In this document: positions 1-12,112 of the stretch, piece by piece
Layout of the letters: every line of letters begins with the position of its first letter
Position numbering within the stretch: the stretch's first letter is position 1
Source of the DNA: Paraphaeosphaeria minitans
Lineage: Eukaryota > Ascomycota > Dothideomycetes > Pleosporales > Didymosphaeriaceae
Direction: 5' to 3'
NCBI GenBank assembly: GCA_015832175.1
Contig: WJXW01000003.1
Span: 682,001 to 746,000, forward strand
DNA length: 64,000 nucleotides
Position numbers and translations under genes: made by a program
Notes under the pieces: generated by a model
Database searches by the model: none
What the model was told of the DNA's origin: nothing
The model's input: only the letters and a program-made list of their open reading frames with translations

Positions 1-771
1 TTGTGTAATTGTTGTTATTGTTATTATAGTCTATTCTTAGGTACTTTTTAAGGTAGGAATAGATCTATAATCCTATATCTTTTCGCATGTATGTTACTGC
101 GAAAATGACTTTTTTTTTATTTTTAAGGGGTTTATCTAAGTTAAAGAAGTAGAGGTCTAACTAGAAAATCTAAACGTTAGTTTAAGATTGTTTACTAAAG
201 TAGAGATTAGGTTTATACGCCTTACTACTATTCTTTATAGAAGTAATCTTAGCAGCACCTAAAGCTGTAGAAGAGGTAGGAGTTTGTAAAGTACTTATAT
301 TAAGGGTGTTTAAGATGTTAAATCTAAGAGGGTAGCTAGCTTTAAAGGGTTAAGGTTAGTTCTTAGGCAGGAGTACTTATAGAAGGTAAAAAGTCTTATT
401 AATATAATAGTATCTTGCAAAGTGTAATAAGTTAATAATTTAGTCTACTAGAATCTAAATAATAGATTAATAAACAGATTAAATATAAGTATAAGAAGCT
501 TATTTTTACGTTCCTATATACTAAGTAGTCCCACATATCCTAGAATCCTATATGTCCTAGAGTCCTATATGTCCTAGAGTTCTATACGTCCTAGAGTCCC
601 GTGTGGGCGAGTCCCACGCGTCCTAGAGTTCCTGTATAGGCGAGGCCTATGTAGTCCTTAGGACCCTTAAGACCTGTAACCTATTATCTAACTGCTTAGT
701 TAGCTAACTCCAGCGGACTAGTAGTCTAATAAGCTTGTGCCCCACTGCTCGCGCGCGGCCGGATCCTAATA
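1..771 (-). mobile_element. LTR family E, copy E0 (LTR plus leader, reverse)
   Basis: Bases 1-396 match, in reverse complement, the region just inside the E1 LTR (18960-19370). Bases 397-771 are the LTR, ending in GGATCCTAATA, the complement of the RIP-altered LTR start TGTTAGGATC. Only this end of the element lies in the window. The LTR core at about 526-690 holds short tandem units around CCTAGAGTCCTATAT that other E copies lack. Confidence 0.7.
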
Positions 772-796
772 GTGAACCCCCTTATAACCCTAAAAA

Positions 797-889
797 ACAC
801 GTCGCATAATTAAACTAGTAATAACTAAACATAAACACGTTACATAATTAAACTAGTAATAACTAAACGCAGACACGTCGCACAACTAA
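797..889. repeat. 38-bp tandem repeat, 2.4 copies
   Basis: Two 38-bp units (797-834 and 835-872) begin ACACGT and share a core of about 25 bases around ACTAGTAATAACTAAAC. A third partial unit starts at 873. The array lies just outside the E0 LTR, between it and the Copia-like relic. No function is evident. Confidence 0.75.
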
Positions 890-899
890 GAAAGATAAT

Positions 900-2986
900 A
901 ATAATAACATAGCCTTAAGACTAGGAGACTTCCTAGAAGAAATATAACCTAAGAATATTGCGTAATAATTAATACTGCCTCCTTAGTAAGAAGACAAAGT
1001 AATATAGCTTTAATAAGTAAAAGAAGTAATAAATATTAAGGCTATTACCTTAAGAGGAGAGATTACATAAAAGTACTAAGTAAATAGAGTAGATCTACAC
1101 AGCCACCTACCCCCTTCTCTAAAATAGCTAAATACTTATATAGTATACATAATTACGTAATATCGCATAAGTAGCTTTAAAGGTAAAGAGGTAATCTCTT
1201 CTTTTACTAAAGATTTTAATAACTAGAAAGAAAGAACCTTTAATAAAATTAGTTATATAGTAAGAAGAGAACTTATCGCTTTCTTTATAAAGAAAGGCTT
1301 TGTCGCTACTAATATTATAACAAAAGATACCTATACAAAGAAACTCTTTAGACTATTATAGCTTAACTATAAGCTATAGACCTTTTGCATAATAATACTA
1401 TAACTATAACCTAAACTACTTTGCACAATCCTGATAATATAACCTATACTATCTATAGGTAATATATATATATATAGAGCATAGCTAGGGCCTATCTCTA
1501 TACGTGCGAGGACAAAAACACTATCCATAGAGCTACACTAGTAGTAGTAGCCTAAAACCTAGACTACTTTTGCCTAATAAACTATATTATATAAAGAGGC
1601 TAGACCCTCTTAGTCTCCTTAATAACTAGGAGATTATACTTCTATCTAGCTAGATAAGATTATCCTTTTTTAGAAGGCTTAGAGTAAAGAGAATAACTAT
1701 ACTAGTAGGCTATATAATATTCTAGTAAATAAGATAAGAATCTTTAGAGAACTATGCTATAGGCTAGGTATACTATAGAACTAGTATATAAACATCTTCT
1801 TAGGAACCCTTTCTAATTGTGCGAGTACCTACTACCTCTACAATATTAGACTAGGACTCCTATAGGATGAATTATATAATAGACTAAATAGGCACTTTAA
1901 CACTAGTGTTAATTATAATTAGTACTAGATAGACTAGACCACTCTTACTTTTAAATACTATAAAAGGGATAATCTAGCTACTACATCGCATAAGGCCCTA
2001 GAAGTAATAATTAATAAGCTTACTTTAGCCTAAAGGGCTCTTAGATAAGGCTTTAGTAGTAAACTATAACTATATACTACTATTATATAAGTATACCGCA
2101 GCTATCCTAACTTTAAATAAGCTATATTTAACCCTAAAAACATAGTAGAAAGCTTACTTAGTAATTTTTAGGTGTTACTCTAAGTTACTAAAAATAGGAA
2201 AAAGTTATAGTTCTTCTAAGATAGTAAAGAGGTGTACTACACTAATTAATAACATAATAATCCTCATCGCACGAGAGGATCTAGCCCCCCTAGAGGTAGA
2301 TTAACCTTTAGACTAAAAGGAAGGAGTAACTTTAGAAGTTTAAGCTCTTATATAAAGTAGAAATACTTTATATACTATAAAGAAGAATACTAGTCTATTA
2401 AATATCTACTAAAGGATACCTAGCGAGCTAGAAAGTAATATATGTTATTATATGCTAACTTCTATAAATACAAACCCTCTGCTATAGATATATAAGTATA
2501 TATCCTTAACTTTAAAAGAGAGCTAGAGGATAAAGACTATTATATAAAAGAGAAGGAAAATAAATAAGACTAATAGAGTAATAAAAAAGAAGCACAGAAG
2601 GCTACCTTATATCTTACTTCTACTATATACCTTTATTATATAACTAAGAGACATCCTTCTATACCTACTTACTAAGACCTAGTGCTAAGTATTATATTGC
2701 TTAACACTCTACCTTCTATTTACGCATAGGACATATGCCTAGAAAGATCCTTATTATATAATATAACTCTGCTACTATATAAAGGGGTAGGGTAAAAACT
2801 AAGTAAGTTAGCTATTACTGCCTATTTACATAAGAGTAGGTATAAATAGGACCTCTACCGCATAGTAACACTACACCTACCTCACAACCTATTTTAATAG
2901 GGGAAGGCTAACTATATAGATAGAGAAGAATAGAAAAGGGCAGCGTATAATAGACATAAGCTATTATATAAAAGAAAAGTTACTAG
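900..2986 (+). pseudogene. Decayed Copia gag-like region
   Basis: No open frame remains. Around 2355-2430 one frame reads as a degraded Copia-type gag signature, with Cys codons changed to Tyr and Trp codons to stops; the pattern resembles the CFxCxKxxCWSxxH motif of Ty1/copia gag proteins. The block ends where an LTR of family J begins at 2987, so it may be what is left of the J element's interior. The family call is an inference from one motif; the rest is unresolved AT-rich sequence. Confidence 0.4.
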
Positions 2987-3298
2987 TGTCTATATAGTTT
3001 ATTATACAAATAGCACTAAGTAAAATAGGAGCCTACCTACCTATAGGAACCCGCATAAGGACCCACTACTTAGATTAGCGCTAAGAGGTAGAGACTTTAT
3101 AAAGCCCTACCTACCTATAAGGACCTACACAAGGACCTACTGCTTAGGTTAGCGCTAAGAGGCAGAGACTTTATAAAGCCCTTAGTGCCCCTTTGTATAA
3201 TAGACTAGACGTAATTAATTAAACGTACTTCTCACCTTTTATATAATAGTATACTATTAACTCTTAAATGCTTAATTGTAGATTGAGCTAAACCTATA
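2987..3298. repeat. LTR of family J (J1, 312 bp)
   Basis: This 312-bp sequence begins TGTCTATATAG and ends AACCTATA. A second copy of identical length lies at 35903-36214 (J2). Both contain an internal tandem duplication of about 62 bp (here roughly 3043-3190) around TTAGCGCTAAGAGG. The flanking 5-mers differ (ACTAG and TACAT), so unlike J2 this copy is not a simple solo LTR; one side may be retroelement interior or a rearranged end. Confidence 0.7.
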
Positions 3299-4140
3299 TA
3301 CATTACATATTTAGATAATACACTTATCTATACCTATAATAGAATCTTACGCTTTATTAGCACGCTATCTACGCTATGCTTAAATTACTGCGTAAGGCTA
3401 AACTTTTTATTAATTTAACTAAGTATATATTCGTCTTAGCCAAAGTTTACTTTCTTAGTTTTATTATAACTACGTAAGGAATCTGCGCTAATCCTATATA
3501 CATAGTAACTATTATAGAATAGCTATAGCTAACTAGTATCTAAGAGCTCTAGTTATTTCTAGGCTTTATAAACTTTTATAGGCGATTTATTAAAGTATAT
3601 ACGCAAGAGACTACTCCTCTTTTATATCTACTTAAAAAGAACTAAGTGTTCTAATAGTTAGTAAAGACTAATAATAATTTTAAACGTGCTTCTTAAATAC
3701 GCCTATCCTACGCTACTTTAACCCTACGCTACTAATCTAATTAGAGACTAATGTATCTACTTTTATAATATAGAGTATTCTTTCGTAGCTATTTAAGGAC
3801 TAAAAGTAGCCCCTAGTTACTATTGTGTTAAGGAAATTTTAAGCTGTAGAGCTAAATTATAAAGTATATAACCTTAAGCTTCTTACTATTATTTACTATT
3901 TTAAGTAATAGAGACATTATCTAGATAGTATACAGCACACAATTTGAGTGCTAAGTAACTGTAATAACCTACGCGGTATACGCGCTGTATAGAAGCTAAA
4001 CCTATAATAAGTATAATAAGTAATATACCTAGTAGCTTTTAATTTTAAAGAAAAACACTGTCTAGGGAAAACAAATCTAGCGGATAAACTATTAAGGAGG
4101 GTATATTACGCATAGAAGAACCTATTACTAACTTATTTAT

Positions 4141-4540
4141 TATAAAGAGGAGGTAGAGGCTAGAGGATAAAGGGTAACCTTCTAGACCTTCTAGTACCTT
4201 CTCTCCCCTAGTACTAGTTACCTAGAATAGTAGAGACTAGAGTAATAGAGGGTAGATCGAACGTAGTTAAATAGAGCAATAAAACCTTAGGTATAGGCTT
4301 AGAATTGCTATCTAGGATAGAGAGTACACGTAGAAGGTAACTCTCCTTATATACATACAGTAGAGATTCTAGAGTATTCTACTTAGTAATTCTCTAATAT
4401 CTATAACGTTACCTATGACGTCACTTATAACGTTACCTAGTATCCATAGGGCTATAACGTCATTATAACGTTATTATAGAAAGTTCTAGAATATATAAAA
4501 GGTAACTCTAGGAACCTTTAAAGGTTACCTATTCCTTACA
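4141..4540 (+). repeat. Solo LTR of family D inside G1
   Basis: This 400-bp insertion begins TATAAAGAGGAGG (RIP-altered TGTAAAG) and ends CCTTACA. It is bounded by the direct repeat TTTAT (4136-4140 and 4541-4545). G2 lacks it at the matching place near 33380, so it inserted into G1 after G1 and G2 diverged. A reverse copy lies at 8294-8714. It contains several TAACGTTA/ATAACGTTA palindromic motifs. Confidence 0.85.
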
Positions 4541-4983
4541 TTTATTACCTACCCTATAGAATAAAATACTATAGAGGACTAAGCATAGTAGAGTAAGTAA
4601 ATCTATAAATAAGCTAAGCTTATTAGGCGTATGTAAAACGTATATTACTAATATTTATAGAGCTATAAGGGTCCTTACTACTAGTGCTATAGTATATATA
4701 CTATACGTACTACGCTTACTAGCTAGAGTATTAGTTAGTAGTAAACCTATAATAAAAGAGTCTAACCTTATTACTAAAGTTTAGCAGTTTTAGTAAAGGG
4801 ACGCCTTTACTATTAAGCGTATTACTAGCTTAGAATATAAAAGAAGCACTTAAAGTAGTAGTAAGGTATAAGTATAGCGCCTTAATAAAATAGAAGTCCT
4901 AAGGTATAATAGTAGATTATATATTCTAGATAAACTAGTAATTAGGTAAGAGATTTTATTCTAGCACTATAACACGTATATAG

Positions 4984-5354
4984 AGGGGAGAAGATTTTTA
5001 AGAATAAAAGTTTCTAAAGATAAATTATTCAATCTCCTAAATTCTTGTATTTGATTATGTTTAGTTATAAACCCACTAACTAACTCTGATTCCTATTTAG
5101 TAAATTATCCCTAAAATTTAATAACTTAAAAGGCATCTTTTGAAATCGATGTTCAATTAGATAATAAAGACAGCCGACATCGAGGTGCCAAACTGCGCAC
5201 TTAATTTATACTCTATGGCGCAATTACCCTGTCATCCCCAGCGTGTCAAAAGGGAAACAGCCCAGAACAAGTGTTTAAGGTTCCAAAGTTTTTGTTAAGT
5301 GAAAGCCTGAGATTTATCTCCTTTTCTGGATTACGTTCAGACGTTTTCACAATA
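4984..5354. mobile_element. 370-bp non-RIPed insertion in G1
   Basis: Compared with G2 (around 33810), G1 carries about 370 extra bases here, flanked by TATA-rich sequence. The insert is much less decayed than its surroundings: it keeps CA, TG and CG dinucleotides, for example GCCGACATCGAGGTGCC near 5172. I see no clear terminal inverted repeat, LTR ends or coding frame. It could be a short non-autonomous element or a captured host fragment that arrived after RIP acted, or one too short to be recognised by RIP. The exact ends are uncertain by a few bases. Confidence 0.6.
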
Positions 5355-6699
5355 TAAGGCCACTTTAGTATACGTAGAACGTTTAAGGCTATTAAAAGGA
5401 CCTACTATTAGCCTCTTATAGATTAAGATGTTTAGAAGTACGTAAGGACTTATACTATCTACTAAAGGAGTAAAGCTCTAAGGTATAGTAAGTATAGCTA
5501 GCTATTACCTCTTCTAACGCTAAAGGATATCTTTAAGAAAGTCTTACTAGACTTTATTACTAAATTTCTACTAGCGAAGGATTAAGGTAGCTGCGCTTTT
5601 AATATAATTCTTATAATTATATACCACTTCTTTAAGATAGCTATCTATATTCTTATATAGAAAATATAGGATGTAAAGGAATTTATAGAAGCCTACTTTT
5701 AAGAGGTTATCTTAAAGTTTAGTATTTAGAAAGATATTATATCTAATAAAGGCCCTATCTTTACCTCCGCTTTTTAGGCAGAAATATGCTACTAACTATA
5801 GGTAAAGCGTAGGCTTAGCACTACTTTCTACCCTTAGATAGATAGGTAAATAGAGCGCTAGAATTAGACGCTTAAAAAATCCCTTTATATATTTATTACG
5901 TCTTTATAAATAATCTAGGTTAAACTCCTCTTAACAGCTTAATTTGGATATAACAACTCTATCTATAATTTAATAAAAATAACGCCTCTCTATACTATAT
6001 ATAGTAAGAACCCTATTCTCACTACGCCTCCTATAGATAGTAGACTAGAGGGGGAGCTACTAGATGTAGTTAAAATAGTAAAATATATATATAGCGTACA
6101 CTTATCGCTTATAGAGCACCTGCGCTTAGTATAAAAGTATTAGAGCTAGTACTATAATAAGAAGTGTAAGTAAAAGTTATTCTAAAGAGGCGACTTAGTC
6201 CTACTTAGCATAAAGAATATATAAATGCCTTAATAAGTAAGTAAGAAGCTATTAAGAAAATTTAGTAGGCCCTTCTAAGTATAGGACGTAGTTAGAACGT
6301 AGGTATACTACCTACTCCTCCTACCACACTATCGCATTTATAACGTGTTTTATATTTCCCTTCTTAAATAATAGAAACTAAGGCTAGGAGTAGAAGATAT
6401 TAACACTTAACTACTAAAAGTTATACCTAAAGGAGGAAAAGCTTAGGAAGTAGAAGAAATTCTAGCTAAGCGAATAAGAAAGGGGTAAAAGTAATACCTA
6501 CTCTACTAGAAATGCTCTAATAAGACTTAAAATACCTAGATTCTAGAGTTAGACTTTAAAGATATAGATAACTTAGTCTAAACTTTTAAAGGGAAAAGAG
6601 CTGCGTATATAAAAAAGAGGCAAAGAATATAATAAGAGTATATAAAATATAGATATAATATATACTATTATAGAGCACTATAGCTTATAGAGTACTTAT

Positions 6700-7567
6700 A
6701 ACATATTAAAGGTATTTACCTAAGGCCTATAAGCTAGCTTCTAAAAAGTAATCTAACTAAACCGCACGCCGCTTACGCCCCCCCTACTTATTATTTTTAT
6801 AATTCTTACTGTCCTTACTATTCTTACCTACTATACTTCTAGTAGTAATCTCTCGCTTACTCTCTTTATTACTATTATCTAAGTTACCCTTATTATAGTT
6901 AGAAGTAAACGCTAGATTAATCTAGAGTAAGCTATTAGTATGTGTTTTAAGTGTAAAAAAGGTGTAAACTTACTATCTACTATATAAGGGCAATAACTAC
7001 CTTAAAAGCACTAGTAATTTAACGCTACTCTACTAGGATTAAGTCTAGATACTAAGGGCTAGTAGTAGGCACCTAGATTACTACACCTATAGGTATACTA
7101 ATATAAGCGGTAATACGCTAGTAGTTAGCTAGCTCTAAGTTAAATTACTTTTAGTAATAAGCTAGCTTTAAACCTATTACCTTTATACACTTATCTATTT
7201 TACGCTACCTGCCTAGGGTCTCTATAACTATAATATAGTAGTAGTTATAAAAGGTGTATAGGTAATTAAGGCGCCTATTTGTCGCCTTTAGCACCTATAA
7301 GTATAAGCTAAAGCGTATATATAGCGCGTAACTCTAAATATACTAAGTTACAGCCTTCGTAATTACCTTTAATATAATAGTTATAGCGCTTATTCTTATC
7401 TTTTATATAGTCTTTAGAAAGCTTTACTAAGTGCTATGTATAGCGTATATAAGTTATAAGTACTACGTTATAGTTTATATACTTAGTATTATTGCTAAAC
7501 GTGAAGATAGCGGCACTATATAGGTTAGACTTCTTAATATATTTAGGCACTAGGTAGTACGGCATTT
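6700..7567 (-). pseudogene. Antisense Cys-rich relic downstream of the G1 chromodomain
   Basis: On the strand opposite to pol, a frame begins with ATG at about 7565 (MPYYLVPKYIKKSNLY) and runs for roughly 100 codons, broken only by isolated stops of the RIP type (TAG for CAG). It carries a cluster of Cys codons, or Tyr codons at places where Cys would arise by undoing one transition, and then an Asn/Lys/Ser-rich tail. G2 has the same frame at 35240-36360, split by solo LTR J2. Comparable relics sit in the same relative place in Gypsy H and I. I cannot name the family; a zinc-binding role is only inferred from Cys spacing. Confidence 0.5.
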
Positions 7568-8293
7568 TAAATAATTAAAGAAGTAGTTTAAAGGTTAAGC
7601 ACTTTATCTATACTAAGTATATAGTAGTTATATATTATATAGGTGGAGAGTACACGAAAATTAAAATGATATTAGAACTATGTAGCCCTACTACCCTATA
7701 TTATAAAAGGCTATAGCAAATGGAACAAGTAGAAGCCTTATAATAAATAACAGGCGCGATGCGTTTACAACGCGTACTATTTACTTATAATACACTATTA
7801 TTACGCACGCAACGTGTACTTTTATAGACACTTTTTTATTTTCTATAGGGTAAGGTTTTTATTAAGGCTATAGTATACTGTAGAGGACTACAGCTAAAGG
7901 GGGAGGTTCTGTAATAGGTAGATTTATAATATTATTATAGTGTTATAGTATCTAGCGCTAAGAACTTATAAAGGGCCTATGCGCTAAGTAAGCTAGCTAC
8001 GTAAAACCTACACTACGCCCTAACTCTATATAAGATAAGTATTATTCTATTAATGCTATTAAGTTATCCTTTTACTATCCTTCCTAGTATAAAGTAAGTA
8101 CTATTGCCTATAACTAGACCTTATAAAATACACTAATAGGCCCTACTAAAAAGGTGCTCTATAACCTCCCTTCCAGATTTAAGGACTAGCGTAGGTGCCT
8201 ATGCCTACTCTAGACCCTATACAGTCTCTATAACTTACTACTTATATAGTATAAGTAGCTCTCTAGCACTTTATAGGTAGAAGGGCTTACTAT

Positions 8294-8714
8294 TATAGGG
8301 AATAGGTAACCTTTAAAGGTTCTTAGAGTTACCTTTCTACTTACTTTAAGTATATTCTAGAAGTTTCTATAATAACGTTATAAGAACGTTATAGATAACC
8401 CTATATCTACTAATTTAGATAACGCTATAGGTAACGTTATAAATAATATTATAGATAGTAGAATATTACTAAGTAGAATATTCTAGAAACTCTACTTTAT
8501 ATATATAAGGAGAGTTCTCTTCTACTTATACTCTCTATCCTAGATAGCAATTCTAAGCCTATACCTAAGGTTTTATTGCTCTATTTGCCTACGTTCGATC
8601 TATTCTCTATTACCCTAGTCTCTACTATTCTAGATAACTAGTACTAGGAGAGATAAGGTACTAGAAGGTCTAGAAGATTACCCTTTATTCTCTAGCCTTT
8701 ACCTCCTCTTTATA
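8294..8714 (-). repeat. LTR of family D, reverse copy (D2)
   Basis: This is the reverse complement of solo LTR D1 over its whole length: it starts TATAGGGAATAGG and ends CCTCCTCTTTATA. The flanking 5-mers ACTAT and GTTAT differ only by transitions, so they may be a RIP-altered target duplication. It marks the right end of the G1 relic. Confidence 0.7.
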
Positions 8715-9289
8715 GTTATATTAAAATTCTTAGTCTAAGTTATACTAATCTACATTAATCTAAATAGATTCTTTATATAGGTTCTTTAAAGTAGGTGTTA
8801 TTTCTCTACTATATAGGAGTTCTACTCTAACAAACCTCTTAAGGCCTTATCTATATATTATCTTTAGGGCGTTATCTTCCTAGTTAAGCTATACTATGTA
8901 GTGTTAAAAGGCTATAGCGTACTTAGCTACTAACGTAGTTTATTTAAGATCTTAGATTTCTCATTTAGTAATTAGTATCTTATTTATAACTCTAAATAAT
9001 TACTTAAGTTAGGAATAAAAAGTAGTATAGTCTGTAATAACTTTATTAACTTAGTTGCTATTACTGTTTTCTTCTATAAGGTATATTATAATATATAGGT
9101 TAATCTAATCAGCAGCTCGTCTTTCTATATACGTAGTTATAAGTAAGACTTTATCCTTATCTTCCTATTCTCTTCTAAAGAAGTAGAAGTATAGGTTAAG
9201 CTGTAAGAGCTAAGTGTTAGTCTTAACGTAGTTACTATTTATTATAGGTATTACTAATTAGTGTAATCCTGTTAGTAGTAGCTAAAGTA

Positions 9290-9749
9290 GTTAAAGAAGT
9301 AGAAGTTTGTATAGTACTTATATTAAGGGTGTTTAAGATGTTAAATCTAAGAGGATAGTTAGTTCTAAAGGTTAAGGTTAGTTTTTGGGCAGGAGTACTT
9401 ATAAAGGTTAAGGGGTTTCATTAATATAATAGTATCTTACAAAGTGTAATAAGTTAATAATATGGCCTAAGTGTAATCTAAATATTAGATTAATAAATAG
9501 GTTAAATATAAGTATAAAGACTCTATACTTACCTTCCTATATACTAAGGTAATTAGTCTAACTAATTTCACTAATTAAGGTGATTAGACTATGCTTAGTA
9601 ATTAGTAATCTAGGCTACTTAGTCTACTTAGTGTGCCAAGGCCACTAATTACACTAATTAGGTTACGTAATACTAACTACGGTGCACGCGCTACTTTATA
9701 AAATAATTATATGTATAGTCTACGTAATCACACACTTTAGATCTTAATA
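9290..9749 (-). mobile_element. LTR family E, copy E4 (reverse)
   Basis: Bases 9290-9418 match the E leader in reverse. Bases 9419-9749 are the LTR, ending AGATCTTAATA (complement of TGTTAAGATCT after RIP). Its core at about 9535-9680 consists of short units around CTAATTAGTAATTAG, unlike the cores of the other E LTRs. The interior to the left (8715-9289) has no recognisable coding motif, and no partner LTR was found for this copy. Confidence 0.65.
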
Positions 9750-9989
9750 GGTTCTACGCCAATTATAGAGCTATATTTCTATTATAATCTAGCGCTAAGT
9801 TATCTCTAGCTATTAAACTTCTACTAGTATAACCTTATTCTTTATTCCTTACTTTGTTTATTTTATATTATAAGTAATAAAGTCTTTAATAAGTAAGATA
9901 GTTTACTAGCGATTTGTCTTTCTAGTAGATATCTACTATTTACTATTAATTCCTTAATATAACTATACTCTTTATACCTTACACCTAAC

Positions 9990-10080
9990 TTTATTTTTCT
10001 AACGTTATTTTTCTACGGTTATTTTTCTAACGTCATTTTTCTATAGTTATTTTTCTAACGTCATTTTTCTAACTTTATTT
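9990..10080. repeat. 14-bp tandem repeat at the block boundary
   Basis: About six and a half units of a 14-bp repeat, GTTATTTTTCTAAC with small variations, end within a few bases of the change from AT-rich to GC-balanced sequence. The variations are mostly C/T and G/A changes. It may be a simple-sequence expansion at the island edge; no function is evident. Confidence 0.85.
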
Positions 10081-10084
10081 AAGA

Positions 10085-12112
10085 CCATAAAATGTTGCCT
10101 TTTAGTTTAAAATCGCATTGAAAAATAGCTTCTATGAAATTAGCCTAACCTGGGATTGATAAGTTGGTGAGACAAATTCCATGTTGAGATGACCTGCCCC
10201 CCGGCTTCCTACAAGCTGTTGCTGGCCAGGCTAGGACCTAATGGATACGTTACTAGGGTGCGATGCACGCCTCCTTTAGAGTTCCGCTCGAAACGCTGCC
10301 ATCACTGATTGTGAAGTTGGGGGGGGCTAAAGGGTGGCCGGCGCCCCGTTCCAATCGAATTGGCGGCGAAAGACCAAGGATCAAGAGTAAGACGCCATTC
10401 GTCCCCCCGGCGGCGAGCGCACCGGTCCGCCCCGTTAGTATCTTTCTAGGTTCGGAAGGGTTGTGACGCGGATTCGCCTCGTCAGCATTTTGTTTGGGTC
10501 GCCGCGGGAAGCGCTTTTCGCTGCCACATAGCTTCATCCCAACCTAGGAACTCCATATTCGCTCGACATTTGTCCAAGCTAAGAGCGGCAACGGCCCCTG
10601 TTCCTGATGCGCAGCACGCTAATGCTGAGGTATGCATGGCGCTGAAGGCGGCAAGCCATTCACTCGGCCTCTTGTGACCGACCGTTTGGCGTCGGGATCC
10701 CAATGTGCGACATTTTCCCGTGGTAGGCACCTAGACCTTAGCGGGCAATACTGGCAAGCTCAGTGCAGGGCTGGTCTAGCCTTGTGACTTCGCTTCAATT
10801 GACGTGGAAGCTTCTCGTCTACGCTGGCTGCAACGAGAACTCCCTCATATGAGGATGCAGACAATCCCAGAGTTGTACCTAGTAGTGCTGAGGGTGCTCT
10901 GCAGCATGACTGCTTCGTTGCTTGCAGACGCAAAACGCGGTGACAAGCGATCTTATCGCTCGACTTCTTTGTGGAGTGCTTCAATAATGTACTGCGGTTG
11001 GGTGGCCATGCTTTCCTAGGCAGTAGGTATTGGGCCCACGTGGGATCGACAGCACGGGGATGGTGGATGGTCCAGCAGCGCATCGGTGGTGACGCGATAG
11101 CAGCCACACGAAGCAACCAACACTTCGTTCTAAACACAAGACTTAAGCCGCTGCTGGCAGAGTACCCTGTCAAGCTGATGAAAGCTTGCAGGGCATTCTA
11201 GTAGACGAGAGTGGTGGCGCAAGGTTGGGTTCGGAGCTGATGCTGCGGGGTGACTATAGAAGCGTCAACGTGGTATGAGCATCCAGCCAAAGCTTCATGC
11301 AGTCAGACTCATAGGGCTGGAATTTGGCTGGTGATCGCGATCGTGATAGAGTTCGTCGGTACAATACACACTCAATGCGCTTGCGATTGCTGCTCGGTCG
11401 GTCTGGGCAGTGCAAACTGAACTGCTAGTGAATCTTTAGGATGGGGCCAAGCAATCTGCATGGTCCTTTGTTCACGCGGCGAAGCTGAGGTGGCCGTATG
11501 GTCGGCGCATGTTGGCCTTGTGGAGCACACTTAATGGCACTCCCGCTTGCGCTCCAGCGCTAAAGCGGCGAAGTGAATGCCGAGCGATTGACGGATAACC
11601 AGAACCGCCCATGTGGCAAAGCATGAAATTGGAGCATGTTGAGTTTAGTCTTTGAACAAGTTTCCGGACCCGCTCACAGGGCTCATTGTCGTTGGAGGAT
11701 TGTTCGGCAAGCTGACATGTTTACACTCGAATTGAATGCGGTCAACGAATAGGAGCAACGATCCTCTTGCCAGCCTCGAATGTGACCGCCTTTGGGAGTC
11801 GTGCTTTAGATTACAAGCGTTGGCGCTCTATATTTCACCCTGGCATTGAATAGGGAACCTCGTTCAATCTGTATAGCTCAGTCAGCTCTGCTGTGAGACG
11901 TCCGGCGCAGCCTTGCCACTGTGGGCGTCCGATGCGAGAACCTTCGTGGTCCTGTGCATATAAAGGCCCATACCCGGGTGCCTGAGACCTACATAAACAT
12001 CTCCACAGCTGCCTCGACATCTCAACGATTTCCCGCAGCACTCAAAACAGCAGAACTACTCACAATCAACCACTACCAGCAATACTCAAACCCAAATCAG
12101 CCGAAATTCACG
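10085..12112. other. Gene-free left part of the island
   Basis: This 2-kb stretch is GC-balanced and free of RIP bias. Short open frames exist on both strands (for example 10760-11173 and 10971-11201), but they overlap each other, lack recognisable domains and are not joined by convincing introns, so I call no gene. The last 150 bases act as promoter and 5' leader of the dioxygenase gene. A tRNA-like phrase near 11871 was examined and rejected. Confidence 0.6.
11959..11964 (+). promoter_or_regulatory. Putative TATA box of the dioxygenase gene
   Basis: TATAAA lies about 150 bases before the chosen ATG at 12113 and is the best TATA match in the upstream region. The sequence between is CA-rich, like many fungal 5' leaders. 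Transcript data would be needed to fix the start site. Confidence 0.45.

Larger units (their letters stand above)
3299..8293 (+). mobile_element. Gypsy chromovirus relic G1 (RT-RNase H-integrase-chromodomain)
   Basis: A RIP-decayed Gypsy polyprotein is readable on the plus strand. It starts inside reverse transcriptase at the catalytic box, YLDN for the expected YLDD (about 3305-3330). Then come RT thumb and RNase H text (3400-4130), integrase (4860-6370, with an FYPQxD...IERQNQTL-like stretch at 5826-5875) and a chromodomain (about 6430-6600, EVEEILAKR). The frame is broken by many TAA and TAG codons. Solo LTR D1 and a 370-bp insertion interrupt it. Bases 6700-8290 form a long 3' region that holds an antisense Cys-rich relic. 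A sister copy, G2, lies at 32560-36768 in the same orientation. G1 is truncated on the left. Confidence 0.85.
1..10084. repeat. Left RIP-decayed AT-rich block
   Basis: The stretch is AT-rich, dense in TA, CTA and TAG, and poor in CA and TG, as expected after RIP in Pezizomycotina. No intact host reading frame was found. Retroelement motifs can still be read where sense codons have become stops (CAG to TAG, CAA to TAA) and Cys or His codons have become Tyr. Within it lie an E-family end, a Copia gag-like relic, Gypsy G1 with two inserted sequences, and another E LTR, listed separately. Bases 8715-9289 and 9750-9989 are AT-rich with no family I can name. The boundary to gene space is sharp, near 10084. 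Confidence 0.9.

Noticed and set aside
798..885. CRISPR-like short repeats
   Set aside because: The units are contiguous tandem copies without spacers, and the genome is eukaryotic.
10760..11201. Overlapping open frames on both strands as possible genes
   Set aside because: They shadow each other, lack recognisable domains and splice partners, and look like chance frames in GC-balanced DNA.
11868..11915. Phrase resembling a tRNA D-arm (TATAGCTCAGTCAG)
   Set aside because: No matching acceptor stem, T-arm GGTTC box or anticodon arm at the right distance.
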